Shown here piece by piece: positions 34,121 through 44,984 of a DNA stretch of 64,000 bases. The stretch is from contig CM071587.1 in NCBI GenBank assembly GCA_036426205.1, positions 3,375,447-3,439,446 of the forward strand, in the 5' to 3' direction. The number at the start of each line of letters is the position of its first letter. The stretch's first letter is position 1. Under the pieces are notes generated by a model that did no database searches, was not told the DNA's origin, and saw nothing but the letters and a program-made list of their open reading frames with translations. This stretch comes from Ascaphus truei (Eukaryota; Chordata; Amphibia; Anura; Ascaphidae). The position numbers and the translations under genes were made by a program.

Positions 34121-34753
34121 GTGGCGTAAACCTCTCTAGCAAACAGATCTACACAAGCTGTGAAGGGGTTATTGGCCATACTGTATGGGATCAGATTGTA
34201 GGGGAAATTGAGTATTGATCCCTGAAACTGCCCGAGCGTGAGCTGGAAACGTCAGCATAGGAAAATAATATATCAACTAGAAAGAAAGTGAGAGAAGCTG
34301 ACCCCCAGTGACCTGGGAGTGTGTGGGGAGGCAGGCGGGGGGGGGGGGGGGGCTCTCTGTGGAATCCTTCGCCCCACTCACCCCACAGTCTGCAGCGACA
34401 ATACAGGCAGCTGCCTGGGAACAGAGGCAGAGAGCACAGAGAGTAATTTATTTACTCCACACAATGGCTTGTTTGAACAGCCTCCTGTAGACGGGGAGAG
34501 AAGGGAAGGGAGATAATGTGCAGGGGTATTCCCCAAATATATCGTGGCGGGGATACCACACCTTAACGTTCTGAACCTCAGGAACCACGGGCTCTGGGGC
34601 ATCCACGTTTAAAGAATAACGTGGCACGACCCGTGTAACGTGCAAGAGCGTAATTCAGCATTAACGTTTCCGTGCATCAATGCCTCTTCTTCAGGGCCAA
34701 TCGGTTGACATTGAATAAAACCATTGCACGTAAGATTGGTTGTGCCACGTAAA
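34121..34753. other. No gene; one G run
   Basis: A G run lies at about 34338-34352. The segment 34207-34260 (CCCGAGCGTGAGCTGGAAAC) has the style of frog dispersed repeats but could not be assigned. Confidence 0.45.
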
Positions 34754-35102
34754 TTAGGGTTGCCAGGTGTCCAGTATTGAACTGGACTGTCCTGTATTTG
34801 GACAATCTGTCCAGTAAAAAATGAGAGGTAATACTGGACATGTACGTGTCCGGTATTACATCTCTGGACATAGTGACATGACTGGCTTGGGGGGCCGCAG
34901 GATTTCCCCGAGCAGGGCTGTTGCTTGGGGGGCTGGGCAGCTTCCCCCATCCTGATTGGCTGCTGCTGGGTAATGCAGCCAATCAGGAGGAGGTGTTATG
35001 ATCCAGGGGGTGGGGCCAAGGAGAGGAGGAAACAGCATGGAGACTGTTGCACCATTCAATGTTGTGTCCAGTATTTTTAGAGACGCCACCTAGCAACCCT
35101 AA
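34754..35102. mobile_element. MITE with AGGGTTGC termini
   Basis: The left end TTAGGGTTGCCAGGTGTCCA and the right end CGCCACCTAGCAACCCTAA are inverted repeats. The word ACGTAA flanks both sides (34747-34752 and 35103-35108), compatible with a target duplication, but its exact length cannot be fixed. A GATTGGCTGC/GCAGCCAATC stem lies in the middle (about 34955-34988). Superfamily uncertain, perhaps hAT. Confidence 0.7.
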
Positions 35103-35234
35103 ACGTAATTACCCCGTAACCTCTTTAGGAAAACACGGAGGCCCACAATGCAACCCAGCCCTGTGTGATGTAATTCAATGCAATCCAACACAACAAAAAG
35201 TGCAGAGCAACACAATATTTTTTAATTGTATAAA

Positions 35235-35480
35235 TTTTTATAGCACTGGCAGTCTACACAGCTCTGTACAGAGAAATGTTGCTAGCATTGGTCCCTACCC
35301 TGTAGACCTTACAATCTATGATTTTGGTGCCTGTGGCACAGGGAGATAAAGGGAGTTGCGCAGGGTCACAAGGAGCTGACACCGGGGATTGAACCTGCTT
35401 CAAACGCAGTGTCATTGCTTTCAAGTTCAGAGCCTTTACTCACCGAGCCTTTACTCGCCGAGCCGCTCCTTCAGCCCAAT
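35235..35480 (-). mobile_element. MIR-like CORE-SINE, copy 4
   Basis: The CORE reads CACAGGGAGATAAAGGGAGT then GCAGGGTCACAAGGAGCTGA; the B box GGTTCAATCCC is on the minus strand. As in copy 1, the motif CTTTACTC(A/G)CCGAGCC is duplicated in tandem at the head end. Confidence 0.78.
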
Positions 35481-36486
35481 ATTACACAAAACGGTGAAAC
35501 ACGAAATGATGAGCTGATCAGTGTATGTGGCCCAAAGTGTCAAATGCAAGAGCCTGTTTCATAAATGAAAAGGGATACAAAATACTTTCCCCCAGGTTCT
35601 CTTAAAAATGAGATACCTTTTTGTAAAGCTGCTAATTCTTTGAGGAAGGGAAGCAGCATTTTCGGAATGATTTGTTGATTGGCGTAACTTTGCAAAGCTT
35701 CGAAGCAGAACATCTGTTACATGGCTGAGTGCTTTAACGTTATTTCAAGGGTAGTATATGTCATCGGGGGGTGTGGGATGGGGGGGGGTGGGGTATTAGG
35801 AGGTTGCCCCTGTACCCCTTCACATGAACTATAATGTTCTCTCTTTGGGAGGGAGCTGATGAAACATATATCTAGACCTATGTTCTAAGCATCGCAAATG
35901 GCTTTTTTTGCACACGTCTAATTTTAAGTTGTACTTGTGTGAGATCTATGTGCTAATCTGCTGTCCTATCTGTGCTAGGTATAGAGATATTAATAGTATG
36001 CGCTAAAAATAGAAATTTCTGTGCACTAACAAAAGTAGAAAGTGCATCACAATCTGTTGCTAGATATCGATCCAAAAATGTTTTTGACACAGCAGGTATG
36101 TTTAATTATACAAGCTAACATAATGTATTATTTTTACAGTATTATTACTAATAAATAATAATTGATCATTACTAACACTTGTTATAAATGAAAATAAAAT
36201 ACACAGAATTAGTTTTTTTATTGAAATAATATCAATCAGGTATTTCACATGACGCGATGCGCCCAAAAGTTAATTTCAACAACAGCTTATGCTTCACTTA
36301 CACATTCTTGTTACATTCGGCACACAATTGCTGAAGGTTTGCATTACTTTTTAGCACTGATGCACACAACATTAAAATATCATCTGAGTAGAAAGGACCC
36401 CCTGTAAACTTACTACTAATAGGGGTAGCGATTCTCTAATCGGGCTAATTAAGCAACATACCCATTTACTGTACATTTTTATTGTG
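35481..36486. other. No recognisable feature
   Basis: A G-rich patch lies at about 35765-35793. The rest is AT-rich and unassigned. Confidence 0.45.
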
Positions 36487-36860
36487 AACTAGCTGAGAGC
36501 CCCGGCGTTGCCCGGGATGTTTGTGGTGTGGGTGTGGCATTTGGGTGGGGAGTGGTCCACACGGCCCATGTGCGGTGGTAGTGCTGCTGTGGCTGTACTG
36601 ATGGTGATTGTATCGGTGTGCTGATTTGGGAGGGTTTGGTGCTGATGTGGGGGTGCGGATGTGGGTGTGCCGATGGGGGAGGTGCAAAGGTGGCGATGTG
36701 TGGGTGCTGATGGTGTTGATGGGGGCTGGGAATGGCGAGGAGCCGAGAATGCCAGTGTGCTGGGAAGAGTGAGAAAAAGTAGTGGGATGTTTTCAGAAGT
36801 TTTGGAAAGTATGGGGTGAGTTTGGCGAAGCTGTGAAAATGACACATGGAATCTGTGCCT
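36487..36860 (+). mobile_element. CTAGCTGA-family element, copy 1 (G-rich)
   Basis: It starts ACTAGCTGAGAGCCCCGGCG then TTGCCCGGGATG and runs into a GT- and G-rich sequence (GTGGGTGTGGCATTTGGGTG and so on). Over about 270 bp it is nearly identical to the reverse complement of 53920-54202, with only a handful of differences. Similarity stops near 36770, just after GCCAGTGTGCTGG. The class is not known to me. The conserved start is of a kind widely dispersed in animal genomes. Confidence 0.75.
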
Positions 36861-36944
36861 CCCACGGGGAGGACAGAAGAAGCCTATGGCCCATAGGGTC
36901 TGTCCCTTATATGGAAGGGGGCACAGTAAGAAGGAACCTATAAC

Positions 36945-37180
36945 TAATAATAATTGTTTGTTCTTGTATAGCGCTGCTAATTTTACGTAGCGCTTTGCAG
37001 AGACATTTTGAAGGCACAGGTCACTGCCCCGTAGAGCTTACAATCTATGTTTTGGGTGCCTGAGGCACAGGGAGATAAGGTGACTTGCCCAAGCTCATGG
37101 AGGAATATGAACAAGGTTCCCCTGCTTCAAACTCAGTGCCAGAGTCAGTTTATTTACTCACTGAGCCATTTCTTCAGCAC
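36945..37180 (-). mobile_element. MIR-like CORE-SINE, copy 5
   Basis: Left end GTTCTTGTATAGCGCTGC, L2-like block GTAGAGCTTACAATCTATG, CORE CACAGGGAGATAAGGTGACT. The B-box region is damaged (GGAATATGAACAAGG replaces part of it). The head end ACTCACTGAGCC is kept. Confidence 0.8.
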
Positions 37181-37484
37181 TAGCTGGAGACATTTGAACA
37201 TATGGTAAATATGAGATATTTCTGTGTCATCGACATTTTTAGAAAATGTCAACATGTGCAAAAAGAAAATGTTACAACCTCACACAGTGACACAAACACA
37301 GTGACACAAACACAGTGGTCACCTATAGAAAGGGCACATACAGTACATTCTACAGGGTTACAGTATATAGGGTGTTCCTGATGTCCGAAAAGAAGGAGAT
37401 GGATGGGAACTAAATGTTCCTAATGTCTTTGAGAGATATGTTTCTGATGTTGAACCGCATATAAAAATAACCACTTGGGAGCAC
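37181..37484. other. No gene; short tandem
   Basis: The only structure seen is GACACAAACACAGT repeated near 37285-37315. Confidence 0.5.
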
Positions 37485-37760
37485 ATGCAACCCTGCCTGT
37501 CCCCATTATCTCTTCGCATGCAGTGCTCCCACTGCAGCCAGGGATTCTGGGTAATGACATGCAAATGATCTCTCACAGTGTGATGTTGAACCAGAATTCA
37601 TAGATGTTATCATTACCCAGAATCCCTTGATGTAGTGGAAGCACTGTATGCTAGGTGATAATGGGGACAGGCAGGGTTGCAGACCTGTCTCATACATGTG
37701 AACGCGCTCACAAGGGGCTATTTTTATTTGGTGGAGGGTTTTGTCACTTTTTTTTTTACT
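37485..37760. mobile_element. Family R repeat, inverted pair
   Basis: The left arm (CCCTGCCTGTCCCCATTATC, GGGATTCTGGGTAATGACAT) is answered by the right arm (ATCATTACCCAGAATCCC, GATAATGGGGACAGGCAGGG). The arms are about 80 bp, separated by about 50 bp. The right copy continues as in the other plus-strand copies (TTTTTATTTGGTGG). Confidence 0.8.
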
Positions 37761-38034
37761 CCAATAACTAGATGTTATACATGAAGCTCTCTTAGATCGC
37801 CACAGTCCTTAAATCCATCTCTCAATTTACAAGAAACACATTATATACTGTATATGTCATTTTAATCTCAGAGTGATAACGCTCATCATTGAAATGCATT
37901 GAAATGAGCAGTTATCAAAGTACAAGGCCTGAGAATGGATTCCCATTCGCTGAAATGTAGTGGGAACCTACTTTGGAATCCCTGTCTGCACCAGATCAAT
38001 CCCAATTCCTTATTAGTGTGAACTGCACAGTGGC

Positions 38035-38135
38035 CAATGTCTGATTCGTGTGAAATGCACGGGGGGCAATGTCTGATTCGTGTGAAATGCACGGGGGCCA
38101 ATGTCTGATTCGTGTGAAATGCATGGGGGCCAATG
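38035..38135. repeat. 32-bp tandem repeat, three copies
   Basis: The unit CAATGTCTGATTCGTGTGAA plus ATGCACGGGGGC occurs three times with few changes. No gene was recognised in 37761-38034. Confidence 0.9.
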
Positions 38136-38504
38136 AACCAAATAAAATAAAAGAGAAACATAGTTACACAAATGATCAGAAGTGCCTGGTTATCTGAGCT
38201 TCACTTGTTACAGTAGGAAAGTTATTCTGATTTGAGAAGGTTGAGCAAGTTCTTTGGATCAGGGAGGCCAGGATAATCATGTCTCTTAATTTGATTTCAT
38301 CTTCTCTATTGGGTCTTGCTACTGTGTCCCAGCTACCACTGGCTCAAGTAAAAGAAAGCAATTTTGGTTGGTTTCCCCAGTGCATTAAGAGGGGAGATGT
38401 GTGGGTGTTATTATCTAACAAGCCTTTGAAGTCTCATATGTTTGAAGTGAGTGTCACTCATTACAAGGCAGTCTCACTCATCTGAAGAAGGTCTTGTTTA
38501 CTGA
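38136..38504. other. No recognisable feature
   Basis: Nothing was recognised. The words GTCTCACTCAT begin near 38470 and lead into the minisatellite. Confidence 0.5.
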
Positions 38505-38995
38505 AAGGTTCTCTCACTCATATTGGGAGAGTCTCACTCATTGGAACGCAGTCTCCCTCATATTGGGAGAGTCTCATTCATTGGAACGCATCTCACTCAT
38601 ATTGGGAGAGTCTCACTCATTGGAACGCAGTCTCCCTCATACTGGGAGAGTCTACCTCATTGGAACGCAGTCTCACTCATATTGGGAGTCTCACTCATTG
38701 GAACATAGTCTCGCTAATATTGGGAGAGTCTCATTCATTGGAAAGCAGTCTCACTCATATTGGGAGAGTCTCACTTATTGGAACATAGTCTCGCTCATAT
38801 TGGAAGAGTCTCACTCATTGGAACGCAGTCTCCTTATACTGGGAGAGCCTTCCTCAGTGAAACATAGTCTCGCTCATATTGGGATAGTCTCACTCATTGG
38901 AACGCAGTCTCACTCATATTGGGTGAGTCTCACTCATTGGAACGCAGTCTCACTCACACTGGGAGATCCTTCCTCAGTGGTCGGCAGTCTGACAT
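38505..38995. repeat. 40-bp minisatellite, about 12 copies
   Basis: The unit is TATTGGGAGAGTCTCACTCA plus TTGGAACGCAGTCTCACTCA, with substitutions and small deletions; one unit near 38685 lost about five bases. Forty is not a multiple of three, yet a frame of 179 codons crosses it; this is a repeat artefact. Confidence 0.92.
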
Positions 38996-39300
38996 ATATA
39001 GTGAGATCTTCACTCATTTATATGAAGCTTTAGTGATTCTGAGGGTGTCTTGGTTGTGAGAAGTTAGTCTCACGTATTTAGATTGAGTCTCCCTGGTTCC
39101 TACGGATTCTGTCCATCAGCCACTGGTTCTGCTTTATAAAGTGTTTGCCTAGAGTAAGGGTGTTTGTGATGAAGAAAAGTTACTCACTATGGAGTCAACC
39201 ATCTTAAAAGTGAGAAATATTATTTCATACAAGTGATTTCAGACCTTTTGCTTAATGAATGGCAGGCGTAAGGAACTGCAGGTACTTCCAGCAATGTATA
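38996..39300. other. No recognisable feature
   Basis: No gene or dispersed repeat was recognised. Confidence 0.5.
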
Positions 39301-39468
39301 CTTAGATTGTAAGCTCTCCGGGGCAGGGATTTCCTTTCCTATTGTCTGATCTTATCTGCTGCACTTAATGTATTATAATTCCCTGTACCGTCTCTTTTTT
39401 TGTAAAGTGCTGAGTATAGCTGTGGGCACTATATAAATAAAGATATACATACATACATACATACAATG
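39301..39468 (+). mobile_element. L2-like LINE 3' tail (subfamily B)
   Basis: CTTAGATTGTAAGCTCTCCG, TTTCCTTTCCTATTGTCTGA and TATTATAATTCCCTGTAC match 22838-22985. It ends CACTATATAAATAAAGATAT with a CATA tail. Confidence 0.82.
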
Positions 39469-39534
39469 GGAGAAACTTCTATAGCGTCAAGACATGAATT
39501 GTATATTTTGGGCAGGGGTCAAAGTGCATTAAGG

Positions 39535-39947
39535 TCCTTCCCCTCAATATCTGACTGGCACCCTCTCTCTCCACCTTTAAGACCCATCTTAAAACACACC
39601 TTTTTAATGAAGCATTCGTATGAGTAGCTCCGTGACTGATACTATACACCACATACATCGACCATGGCACCTTGCAGACGCACTTACCAGAACACCTTCC
39701 TACTGTCTCTGTACGTTCTTCCTACTTACCACTTAGATTGTAAACTCTTAGGGGCAGGGACTCCTTTTTCTAATGTTACTTGTATGTATGGACCGCTTAT
39801 TCCCATTATGTGTTATATTATTATGTGTATTACTGCTGTGAAGCACTGCGTACATGGATGGTGCTATATAAATAAAGATAAACATACTGTACATACATAC
39901 ATACATACATACATACATACATACATACATACATACATACATACATA
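39535..39947 (+). mobile_element. L2/CR1-type LINE: ORF2 C-terminus and tail (subfamily A)
   Basis: Remnants LPLNI and then APSLSTFKTHLKTHLFNEAF, followed by a stop, mark the end of ORF2 at about 39624. The tail has ATTGTAAACTCTTAGGGGCA and ends GGTGCTATATAAATAAAGAT. A TACA repeat of about 15 units at 39886-39946 forms its 3' end. The copy lies directly downstream of the subfamily B tail, so two LINE ends stand in tandem. Confidence 0.86.
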
Positions 39948-40216
39948 GTGGTACAATCTTTGAATGCAGGATATCAAACTCTGGGAAACACAGGACGCTC
40001 CTTTCTTTTTGTTCAATTTTAACAAGTTTATGCGGTAAGAAAAAGGAGAGGAATAGTGTGTGCAAAATATGTCATTTTACGGTCTTAAAGAACAAATAAA
40101 AGAATGGTAGTTTTGGAATAGAGATGATGCTTACATATCCGGTTTCAGGCATGGGATTTTCTGTCAAACATAAATCACCTTTTTTTTTTAAATATTATTT
40201 TTGCCAACCTGTCATC

Positions 40217-40350
40217 TGCCATAAGAGGCAGACTGGCGCGAGGAGCCATAAGGGGCAGACTGGCGCGAGGAGCCATAAGGGGCAGACTGGCGCGAGGAGC
40301 CATAAGGGGCAGGCTGGCGCGAGCAACCATAAGGGGCAGGCTGGACGAGG
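40217..40350. repeat. 27-bp tandem repeat, about five copies
   Basis: The unit is CCATAAGGGGCAGACTGGCG plus CGAGGAG. It is unrelated in sequence to the other 27-bp minisatellite. Nothing was recognised in 39948-40216. Confidence 0.92.
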
Positions 40351-41089
40351 AGACACCCGTCAGGCCTTTCACTTGGATGTGCTGTACGGTGTCTTATTGG
40401 GAAGTGTGTTGCGGCAGAGGTCTGCGTACCTCATTTGGCTCAAAATGTCTTCAAAACGTTTTGTGGCCAACTGGAGGTTGGTTCCAGGCGTGGGTAATGG
40501 GGAAGAGTTATTCATTGCTGTTCACACATTGAGATGAACAAGGGGGATTACGGAGATCTCTTTGGTATTTGAGAGCTGTGAGACAGAAGGTTCCATAGTC
40601 TGCTCCCCACTCCCGAGAACATATGGTGTGAGGCTAATCTGTTCAACTCCTGTTGGGGAATCGTCCGTCCTTTAATTAGCTTGTCTTAGAAAGCACTGAT
40701 GGCTGCTTCCAGCACTCTAACTTCCATGGGCAGCATGTGTGTGTGGGGTGGGGGAGCTGAAAGCACTCACCTATGTTACACCTTCTCTGCCAACATTAAC
40801 CTGGTTGCTGCCAGAGGAGCCAGCAGCGCATTGCAGAGCAGCGAGACGATTACCGTTTGTTGCTACAAACTTGGAGCGAACAAGGTTGAGTTATGGAGAA
40901 AATGTCCAACAGTCTTACAAATATTATTCTGCATCAGTATTTGCCCAAATTATCTCTAAACATGTTATCAGAATGAAAATGGAATAGCAAAGGCAATTTC
41001 TATCATATGTAACAAAGTTGGACAGAGCCAAACTGAACTCTGCATGCAGATAATCGTGGACTCTTTTGATATGACTGGTAGAGTGGCCT
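40351..41089. other. No recognisable feature
   Basis: Nothing beyond short frames without recognisable domains. Confidence 0.5.
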
Positions 41090-41390
41090 TAACGCATGGG
41101 TGTGCAAACTGGGGAGGCGTGAGATTTTCTGGGAGGGCGCGGCTACAGAGGTCCCGCGCTGGCCCCCAAGTCATTAAAATTGAATGCCGGGGGACCAAGG
41201 GAAGCCTCTGTAACTAACTTACCTTGGCTTCCAGTGACGCATCGTCATGGTACCCCGGCGACCCCGTGGCGTCGTTTGATGCCGGAATCGAGCGGTGGGG
41301 GGGGGATTTGCGCGAGCAGTGGAGGAGATTAGGCATGGGGGCGCAGGGGGGAAAGATTGCGCACTGGCCTAAGGGCAGAATCACAGAGAG
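41090..41390. mobile_element. hAT-like MITE related to that at 13.2 kb
   Basis: The left end CATGGGTGTGCAAACTGGGG and the right end in reverse (CCAGTGCGCAATCTTTCCCC) resemble the CAAGGGTGCGCA termini at 13202. The interior shares TTACCTTGGC, GACGCATCGTCATGG and GGCGTCGTTTGATGCCGG in the other orientation. No clean target duplication could be seen. Confidence 0.55.
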
Positions 41391-42503
41391 CAAGAGGTGG
41401 AACAGGGCAGGAGGAACTGGATGGAAGTCGTAGCCATACTTGTCCTGGAGAAAACCAGTGGGTCAAGGGTGTTAGTACATAATAATGCTGAGTACCTCTA
41501 TTTATACAGGACGTTCAGGGACTAGGGGTGGGCATTTTCACTGGTGTTTTGGTTCTACAATAATGTTTGTGTTTTGGTTTCACCAGAACTCGATTGGTTT
41601 CTGTTTTGTAAAAAATCATGGGAAAAAACTCAAAATAAGCAGAACATTTAAAAAAAAATAATAATTAGGAATTGAAACTTTTGTGCATAAGTTTGAGAAC
41701 CTAAAACTTTTCCCAGTTTATTTAAGAAGACAGATGTCTTCATATAAGTGTTACTAGGGCCAGTGAATCCCCAAACACTGATAAACAAACACTGGTTAAC
41801 ACACTGCTCTCCATAGGGTCTACTACACCCTAGCAGTTTATACAGCGCTCACAATTTCTTTAATTCTTGTTTTAAACCCCATTGTTTTAACGTGTTCCTA
41901 ATAAAACCAATATATGTTTTAATTAAACTATCATCTCACAAGGTGACATTCGAGTGCTACATAGGGGTTCTATTCTCTCTGGTCCCCTTTGTACACAAGT
42001 GCAATTGAGTTTGAGATTCCCGCGCACTTATTTTGTTTGTACAGTACATAAGATTCTTAACCTTAATACATTTATTTGAATGGGCCTTAAGGCTTAGCAC
42101 TAGTTATAAAATAAAGCCCTAAATACTGTAATATACAGATGTTTAAGTAAGAATACGCGGAGTTTCTTTAAAGTATAACAAGGTGGAATGAACTCGTAAG
42201 GTATTTGTTGAATGAGTTTTCCGGAGTGATGACTGTACTTTTTTTCAGGCAGGACTGGAAGTGTCAGCTTTGTGGCTGCTCAGGTTATATTTTTGGGAGG
42301 GCAGCAGAAAGCCCCTCTCAGCTCCGCACTCTGCTGACAAACCCATTGGAATTGGAATTCTGATTCTGCATTCATGCAATGTGCGCTGCCTTCCAGCAGG
42401 GATTTCATGAAACGCTTTAATACATTTTATGGGATTTGTCAGACACGGAAAAGGTTATGAAGAATTTTCTCTGCGCCCAGAATTTCAACAACTGCTCTCA
42501 GTA
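41391..42503. other. No gene; possible transposon edge
   Basis: CTAGGGGTGGGCATTTTCAC at about 41522 looks like the start of a hAT-type element, but no right end was found. The segment 42230-42440 is repeat-free and may be single-copy. Confidence 0.35.
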
Positions 42504-42717
42504 CAGGTAGTCCTCGCTATCCAACGTTTCACTTTACACGAATGGCATATCCAACGCTTTACAATGCATCCCTTTGGGACGTTTTTCGACACCGGAATGC
42601 GTTATCCAACGCTCACCGCCACTGATTAACATGGGACTCACTTTACAGCTTTACAACGGTCTCACTATCCAACGCTACTTCCAGAACGGATCACGTTGGA
42701 TAACCGAGGACTGTCTG
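42504..42717. mobile_element. Tigger/pogo-type MITE with TA target duplication
   Basis: The left end CAGGTAGTCCTCGCTATCCA and the right end in reverse CAGACAGTCCTCGGTTATCC are inverted repeats, and TA flanks both sides (42502-42503 and 42718-42719). TATCCAACG words recur inside, which is typical of Tigger-like elements. It is 214 bp and non-coding. Confidence 0.85.
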
Positions 42718-43499
42718 TAGGCAAGTTTACCAGGAACATCCGAGAACGTGATGGCTTTTAGAGGGAAGGTGTTCTAGACCGGTCAAGAAGAATCAGGACA
42801 CTGGCGCCTGTGTATGTTACACATGTGTAGCACCCTTGGGGGTACGCTATGTTATTTAATTAGGTTAATGGTTCCTAGAGGGGTTACCTATAATGTACCA
42901 GTCTACTATTCCTTTAGGTGGAGTTGCTGGGTAAGTACATAGCCACACACACCTTCCGGGAAGTGTCCCAGTAAGGTCGCTGAGCACTGATATATTGTAG
43001 AAATGTTACCCTTCCCTTAGCAGTCATAGTGACTAGTGATGTCACTATGGGGTATATGAGATGGGGATGGAATATTCCATGCGTCACTGTAGAGACATGG
43101 CCACACTTTGATGTGGTCCCTCTTCTATTGGCCGGGGAAGAGATGTTACACAAGTTCTAGAGGTCTGCTCTGATTTATATAGTACGGATGTAGCTGATCT
43201 TACTGTCTCTGGTGCCACGGCCACGGGTGGCTTTAAGTGTACAAAGAGGTATAAACATTTTTCAATAGAACATTTAAAAAATAAGATTACTGAAACTGAA
43301 ATACATTATAAAATGCCCCAAAAACGCTTACATTCAGAATCATCATATCGCACCTTTTATTTTAAAAAACATGCAGTTTCTTCAGCGCGGCGCCTTCCCG
43401 GAAGACGCCGAGACTCAACATAAACGTCAGGATTGAAGAGAGGAAGAGGTGGCCCGGGCCAAGTTTATAAAAAGTATGTTTCGTGGGTGTTCCACATTC
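42718..43499. other. Possible LTR fragment, otherwise unassigned
   Basis: TGTAGCACCCTTGGGGGTAC at 42826 reads like the 5' end of an LTR, but no matching 3' end or duplication was found. A palindromic CATAGTGACTAGTGATGTCA patch lies near 43025-43045. Confidence 0.3.
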
Positions 43500-43965
43500 A
43501 GACTTGCACCCAGGGCCGCCACCACTCCGGGTTTCACCCAGAAACGACAGGTTTTGGCCACGTATCTCCAGGCCACGGGGTTTATCTAGGTGGCGGCGTC
43601 GGGCAGCGTCGTCAACGTCTCCCGGGATCCTCGGCGTCCCCCCCGGCATCTCCCCCTTGCAACTACTGCCACTGTGGCTGCGCGGTGTCAAATGGCACCA
43701 CATCGCCATGCCAACGGGAACGCTACGTGACGCAACAGCATCACTTGATGCGCGTTGCCATGACAACGGCACGCTACGCGATGTCACGCGGCGCCGCGTT
43801 GCCATGGCAACGTGATGTCACGCGGCGCCCAGGCGCACAAGGCATCCTGTTGTCATGGCGACTTGATGCCACGAGACGTCACATAGCGGCACCATTTGAC
43901 GCCGCGCAGCCATATTGAAGGGAGATGCCAGGAGACGCCGCTGAAGGTAATTTAATTTAAATATA
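43500..43965. repeat. CpG-rich degenerate tandem with X-box-like sites
   Basis: This part is rich in CpG and contains a site at about every 50 bp that fits the RFX X-box. GTTGCCATGGCAAC (43798-43811) is a perfect palindromic match, with variants ATCGCCATGCCAAC (43702), GTTGCCATGACAAC (43754) and GTTGTCATGGCGAC (43849). A TGATGTCACG-like word follows several of them. Related CpG-rich sequence occurs in the hAT-type MITEs at 13.3 and 41.2 kb, so it is probably transposon-derived and not a gene promoter. Confidence 0.6.
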
Positions 43966-44396
43966 AGGTAACCCTATATTTAAAAGGGTTAAATTAATGA
44001 ACACGAACATAAAGTTTCAATTAACCAAAAGTGAAGGGTCACTGACCTCTTTGCAAGGGTTCCTGGAGTTCAACACTAGCAGGGCTATTTCCCTGCCAGA
44101 AACTACAACTCCCATAAACCCTTTGCTGCAGGTCAGTGATGTCAGAGTGCCCTTATAAAGCTAGACCTGCCATATAAGGGCACTGAGCTGGCTACATATC
44201 CCAGAAGCCCTTGCTGGTTGCAGTGTCAGACCGGGCTCGGGCAGCGCTGATGCAAGGAGCCTGAGCAAAGCTTAGCTAGGGATTATCACAGCAGGGGGTT
44301 CCCATGCAAAGAAGGGGTCCCTGGTGTAATAATCTTACATGGAGCCAACGTTACTGTCCCAGGCGCTGCTGCTTGCGGTTGGGGTACGGTTACCTC
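43966..44396. other. No recognisable feature
   Basis: No gene was recognised. A CAGTGATGTCAGAGTGCC-type segment near 44130 has frog-repeat style. Confidence 0.4.
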
Positions 44397-44499
44397 ACAT
44401 CTCTATGAAGAATAGTTCATTACTTGGGCGATAGGTGGCGCAAGCAGGATTATATCAAGAAAAAGAAATAGATCTAAAAAGAAAAATATATCGGAATTA

Positions 44500-44966
44500 G
44501 GGGGATACCATCCCTGTGCATCCCCCCGCATCTTCTCACCCCCCCCGCATCTTCCCCCACATCCCCCCACATCCCCCTGTATCCTCGCCCCACCCCCCAC
44601 ATCCATGCATCCCCCCACATTCTCCCATATCCCCCGGCATCCTCTCACATCCCACCGCATCCTCCCCCCACCCCCGCATCCACGCATCCTTCCCGCAACC
44701 CCTGCATCCTCCTCCCACATCCTTCCCCCATCCCCACCATCCCCTCACATCTGCCCGCATCCTCCCACATCCTCCCCCCATCCTCTCCCCACCCCCCGCN
44801 NNNNNNNNNNNNNNNNNNNNNNNNNNNNNNNNNNNNNNNNNNNNNNNNNNNNNNNNNNNNNNNNNNNNNNNNNNNNNNNNNNNNNNNNNNNNNNNNCCCC
44901 CCCCACCCTTCCACTCCATGCCCCCTGCCCTTCCACGCCCGGGCAACGCCGGGTATATCAGCTAGT
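44500..44966 (-). mobile_element. CTAGCTGA-family element, copy 2 (polypyrimidine on plus strand)
   Basis: Read on the minus strand it starts at 44966 with CTAGCTGATATACCCGGCGT then TGCCCGGGCGTGG and runs into GGGGGATG/GGATGCGGG repeats; on the plus strand these are CCCCCGCATC and CCTCCCACAT units. The array is broken by the assembly gap. The far boundary is not clear; 44400-44500 (TTCATTACTTGGGCGATAGG) may still belong to it. Confidence 0.7.
44800..44896. other. Assembly gap (97 Ns)
   Basis: A run of 97 undetermined bases inside the polypyrimidine array. The true length of the array is therefore unknown. Confidence 0.99.
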
Positions 44967-44984
44967 ATTATATATATAGTAGTG

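Noticed and set aside
42826..43260. LTR starting TGTAGCACCC
   Set aside because: No matching 3' end or target duplication could be found, so it is only mentioned in the entry for that stretch.
43433..43918. Frame of 161 codons in CpG-rich DNA
   Set aside because: Several frames are open on both strands because of composition. There is no recognisable domain, and the DNA is a degenerate tandem.
44516..44965. Frames running through the N gap
   Set aside because: Unknown bases were read as open, and the flanks are low-complexity.
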